Below are positions 4,830 through 6,823 of a stretch of DNA of 6,823 bases, piece by piece (within the stretch, counting starts at the first letter, position 1; each line of letters opens with the position of its first letter). Origin of the DNA: Thermoplasmata archaeon (lineage in GTDB: Archaea > Thermoplasmatota > Thermoplasmata > Lutacidiplasmatales > UBA184). The stretch is from contig JAKAPG010000089.1 in assembly GCA_021823085.1 (NCBI GenBank), positions 1 to 6,823 of the forward strand, in the 5' to 3' direction. Position numbers and translations under genes: made by a program. Below the pieces are notes generated by a model that worked only from the letters and a program-made list of their open reading frames with translations, did no database searches and was not told the DNA's origin.

Positions 4830-4902
4830 TGGGCTCGGCCGGATTCGAACCGGCGACCTTCGCTGTGTGAGAGCGACGTCGTAACCGCTGGACCACGAGC
4901 CC
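4830..4902 (-). tRNA. tRNA-Val, anticodon CAC
   Basis: On the minus strand the gene folds fully. The acceptor arms GGGCTCG and CGAGCCC (4896-4902 and 4831-4837 on the plus strand) pair over 7 bp. A D arm GTC/GAC is present. The anticodon stem TCGCT/AGCGA encloses the loop CTCACAC, reading anticodon CAC for valine GUG. The T arm GCCGG/CCGGC encloses loop TTCGAAT. The discriminator is A at 4830 and no CCA is encoded, so CCA must be added by a nucleotidyltransferase. There is no intron. The overall sequence is typical of archaeal tRNA-Val. It follows lysO on the same strand by 37 bp. Confidence 0.95.
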
Positions 4903-4917
4903 GTACGGGAGCCCCGA

Positions 4918-4950
4918 TTCCCGCCGGGAGATAACGGATTCAGGCGGGAA
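4918..4950 (-). terminator. Inverted repeat around the lysO stop codon
   Basis: TTCCCGCC (4918-4925) and GGCGGGAA (4943-4950) form a perfect 8-bp stem with a 17-nt loop that contains the lysO stop (4940-4942). It lies between lysO and the tRNA gene. It could end or stabilise the lysO transcript or separate it from the tRNA. There is no T-run, so terminator function is only suggested. Confidence 0.35.
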
Positions 4951-5809
4951 GGGCGAGGAGGAGCGGGATGATGAGGCTCGCCGCGACCGTCAGGACGAGC
5001 CCCGAGGTGAGGGCGAGCGATGCCGACTCCGCGTCCCCGTAGCGCACGACGAAGTACAGCGTGGTGTCCATCGCGGTCGCGCCCCCCATCGCGGCGAGGC
5101 CCTCCCCCCGAACGCGTCGGCCGATCACCGGGGCGAGCAGCATCGTGAGGTTCTCGCGCAGGAAGTTCGCGAGGAAGGCGAGGAGTCCGAGCGCCGCGCC
5201 CAGACCGGCGGCCACCAGCGGCCCGTCCAGCGAGTACCAACCGAACCCGAACGTAATCGCGAGCGACGTGCGCAATGCGAGGCCCGTCGCCGCCGAGTAG
5301 ATCGCTCCGGCGATCAGCGCCCCGGATGCGGCGGCGGTGAGCGGCACCCAGACGCGCCTCAGCGATCTCCACAGCCATTGCAGGCCGAGTCCTACGAGGA
5401 ACAGCAGCAGGTAGAGGGCGTAGGTGATCCCGCCCTCCGCCGGGACGGAGATCCCGCGAGCCACGAAGTAGCCCGCGACGAGCGAGGCGACAAGCGCGAT
5501 CGACAACCAGACCGAGCTACCGGGCACCGGACCGCTCGGAGCGGGGGAGGCGGACGGCGGAGCGCGGGGCAGGGCGAGCACCACGGCGATCGTGCTGCCG
5601 AGCGTCAGGAGGGCGAGTCCCAGCCCGAGCCCGATCGCCGGGGCGAGATCCGAGGTGGGAACGCTCGTGAGGGAGGCACCGAGGAAGAACAGGAGCGCCA
5701 GGATCGTCGCCTGGGTCGCGCGGCCGATCCAAGGAGTTCGGGGCCGGAACGCCCATCCCAGGAGGATCCCGGCCCCCAGCGAAACGTAGAGGAAGGGGTC
5801 GATGTCCAC
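4940..5809 (-). CDS. lysO: LysO family (DUF340) membrane exporter
   Basis: The 289-residue protein is an integral membrane protein with about eight hydrophobic segments (starting around residues 5, 30, 56, 100, 129, 155, 200 and 265). LysO of E. coli exports L-lysine and has about the same length. Family signatures are visible: LLLFLVGLGLQ (134-144), WYSLDGPLVA (191-200), LANFLRENLTMLLAPV (213-228) and GGATAMDTTL (242-251). The region 80-100 is a proline/serine-rich loop. The start is GTG at 5807-5809, only 7 bp after the purA stop, with no ribosome site, so it is probably translated from the purA transcript. Substrate specificity (lysine or an analogue such as thialysine) is by family only. 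Confidence 0.85.
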   Translation of the reverse strand: MDIDPFLYVSLGAGILLGWAFRPRTPWIGRATQATILALLFFLGASLTSVPTSDLAPAIGLGLGLALLTLGSTIAVVLALPRAPPSASPAPSGPVPGSSVWLSIALVASLVAGYFVARGISVPAEGGITYALYLLLFLVGLGLQWLWRSLRRVWVPLTAAASGALIAGAIYSAATGLALRTSLAITFGFGWYSLDGPLVAAGLGAALGLLAFLANFLRENLTMLLAPVIGRRVRGEGLAAMGGATAMDTTLYFVVRYGDAESASLALTSGLVLTVAASLIIPLLLALPA

Positions 5810-5816
5810 AGAACGT

Positions 5817-6823
5817 TCACTGGGACCGGCGAGAGATCGGCTCGCTCGGGCGCCGGACCGCTCGGCCGGTCCGGCGGACCGTCTCTTCGCGCATGGGACC
5901 GTAGCTCACCAGCTCGATCGGCACGCCGGTCTCCTTCTCCACGAATTCGAGGAAGCCTTGCAGCGCGCGCGGAAGCGCTCGGGCGCCCGCGCGACGAATC
6001 CGTTCCTTGAGCTTGGCCGGGAAGTCCGGCCAAGCCGGGAGCCGTTCGTACACGGGCGTGAGGCCCGAGTAGTCGTCGATCGCGGTGGGCGGTCGATCGG
6101 TCCACCGAGCGCCGTTCGGTCCCTCGTACGCCGTGCAGACCGGGACCTCCGAAAGACCCCCGAGCACGTCGACCTTCGTGATGGCGAGCGAGGTGAAGCC
6201 GTTCAGGCGGGCGACGTAGCGCAGGAGCACCAGGTCGAGCCAGCCGCACTGCCGGACCCGGCCCGTCGTCGCCCCGCGTTCCCCGCCCGCACGCTGCAAG
6301 AGCTCCTCGTCGTGGGGCTCGGCCCGCGTGAGGAACGGGCCCGCGCCGACCCGGGTCGCGTAGGCCTTGGCCACTCCGATCACCCCGGTCACGCACTGCG
6401 GGGGAAGGCCGCTCCCCACGAGGGCTCCGGCGCTGGTCGGATGCGAGCTCGTGACGTACGGGTAGGTCCCGTAGTCGATGTCGAGGAGGGCGCTCTGGGC
6501 GCCTTCGAGCAGGATCGACTCCGCGCGCTCCAGCGCGCCGAACAGGATCGGGTCGACGTCCCGGACGTAGGGGGCGAGCCGCTCCCCGGCCTCCAGGAGG
6601 GATCGCTCGAGCTCCGCGCGAGCCGGAAGGTCCGGGACGAGGCGCTTGCGTTCGTAGAGCATGTCGAGGCGCGCGCGCAGGGTGTCGAGGTGGCTGAGCT
6701 CTCCATAGCGGATCCCCCAGCGGCCGTATCGGTCGGCGTAGGCGGGGCCGATGCCCCGGCCCGTCGTGCCGAGGCGGCGGGACGGGTCCGCCCGGGCGCG
6801 CAGCGCGTCCTCCCAGACGTCCT
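5817..6823 (-). CDS. purA: Adenylosuccinate synthetase, N-terminus outside the window (partial)
   Basis: PurA joins IMP and aspartate with GTP to make adenylosuccinate in AMP synthesis in the cytoplasm. The frame is open from the right window edge to the TGA at 5817-5819, giving 334 visible residues. They start with the conserved LGTTGRGIGPAYADR signature, followed by LEGAQSALLDIDYGTYPYVTSS, GVAKAYATRVGAGPFLT, GATTGRVRQCGWLDLVLLRY, TSLAITKVDVLGG and the C-terminal GVPIELVSYGPMREET. The GTP-binding P-loop end lies beyond the edge. The visible length implies a full protein of about 440 residues, the long form rather than the roughly 340-residue form of some archaea. lysO follows on the same strand after 7 bp. 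Confidence 0.97.
   Translation of the reverse strand, partial: DVWEDALRARADPSRRLGTTGRGIGPAYADRYGRWGIRYGELSHLDTLRARLDMLYERKRLVPDLPARAELERSLLEAGERLAPYVRDVDPILFGALERAESILLEGAQSALLDIDYGTYPYVTSSHPTSAGALVGSGLPPQCVTGVIGVAKAYATRVGAGPFLTRAEPHDEELLQRAGGERGATTGRVRQCGWLDLVLLRYVARLNGFTSLAITKVDVLGGLSEVPVCTAYEGPNGARWTDRPPTAIDDYSGLTPVYERLPAWPDFPAKLKERIRRAGARALPRALQGFLEFVEKETGVPIELVSYGPMREETVRRTGRAVRRPSEPISRRSQ

Noticed and set aside
4540..4896. Minus-strand frame starting near the tRNA
   Set aside because: It contains the KVAGSNPAEP-type peptide produced by translating a tRNA gene, and the rest has no protein-like pattern.
4900..4909. Ten-base palindrome CCCGTACGGG at the 5' end of the tRNA gene
   Set aside because: It partly consists of the tRNA acceptor stem, and such a short palindrome is expected by chance in GC-rich DNA.
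5378..6010. Plus-strand frame opposite lysO and purA
   Set aside because: It is antisense to two strongly conserved genes, and its composition (runs of R, G, E, Q) is typical of a shadow frame.

Overview
The window is GC-rich and holds a compact CRISPR adaptation module (cas4, cas1, cas2 and a short CRISPR array) next to a gene-sparse accessory stretch. A core-genome block follows: tRNA-Val, a LysO-type exporter and purA. The organism is probably an archaeon, perhaps a high-GC Thermoplasmata-like lineage from a metagenome. The clues are few Shine-Dalgarno sites, a tRNA gene without encoded CCA whose sequence looks archaeal, and a small antitoxin-like protein of a type common in archaea. This assignment is inference; a bacterium is not excluded.

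Layout. Positions 1-84 (+) are the last codons of an unrecognised gene. Positions 85-363 are non-coding and hold four hairpins, the last touching the cas4 start codon. Then come cas4 (364-1200), cas1 (1089-2117) and cas2 (2121-2411), a leader-like gap (2412-2628) and a CRISPR array of five 36-nt repeats and four 37-nt spacers in an exact 73-nt period (2629-2956). Past the array, on the minus strand, lie a truncated MaoC-like N-terminus (2957-3114) and a DUF1348/NTF2-like gene (3152-3619). On the plus strand are a four-cysteine zinc-ribbon protein (3885-4187) and a ribbon-helix-helix/antitoxin-like protein (4296-4523). On the minus strand are tRNA-Val(CAC) (4830-4902), lysO (4940-5809) and the 3' part of purA (5817 to the window end).

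Main observation. Cas4 and Cas1 look like the two halves of a Cas4-Cas1 fusion protein, the form known from type I-G (formerly I-U) and V-B loci. A 38-bp direct repeat (1027-1064 and 1098-1135) flanks a unique 33-bp segment at the domain junction. The 71-bp offset is not a multiple of three, so the frame is broken exactly there. Removing 71 bp restores one continuous 560-codon reading frame. The repeat-unique-repeat geometry also resembles one repeat-spacer-repeat unit of the neighbouring array, so misdirected Cas1-Cas2 integration into its own gene is a testable, speculative explanation. A tandem-duplication error or an assembly artefact are the alternatives.

Together cas4, cas1 and cas2 would select, trim and integrate new spacers at the array's cas2-proximal end. 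No interference effector lies in the window; it would have to be upstream of position 1 or elsewhere in the genome.
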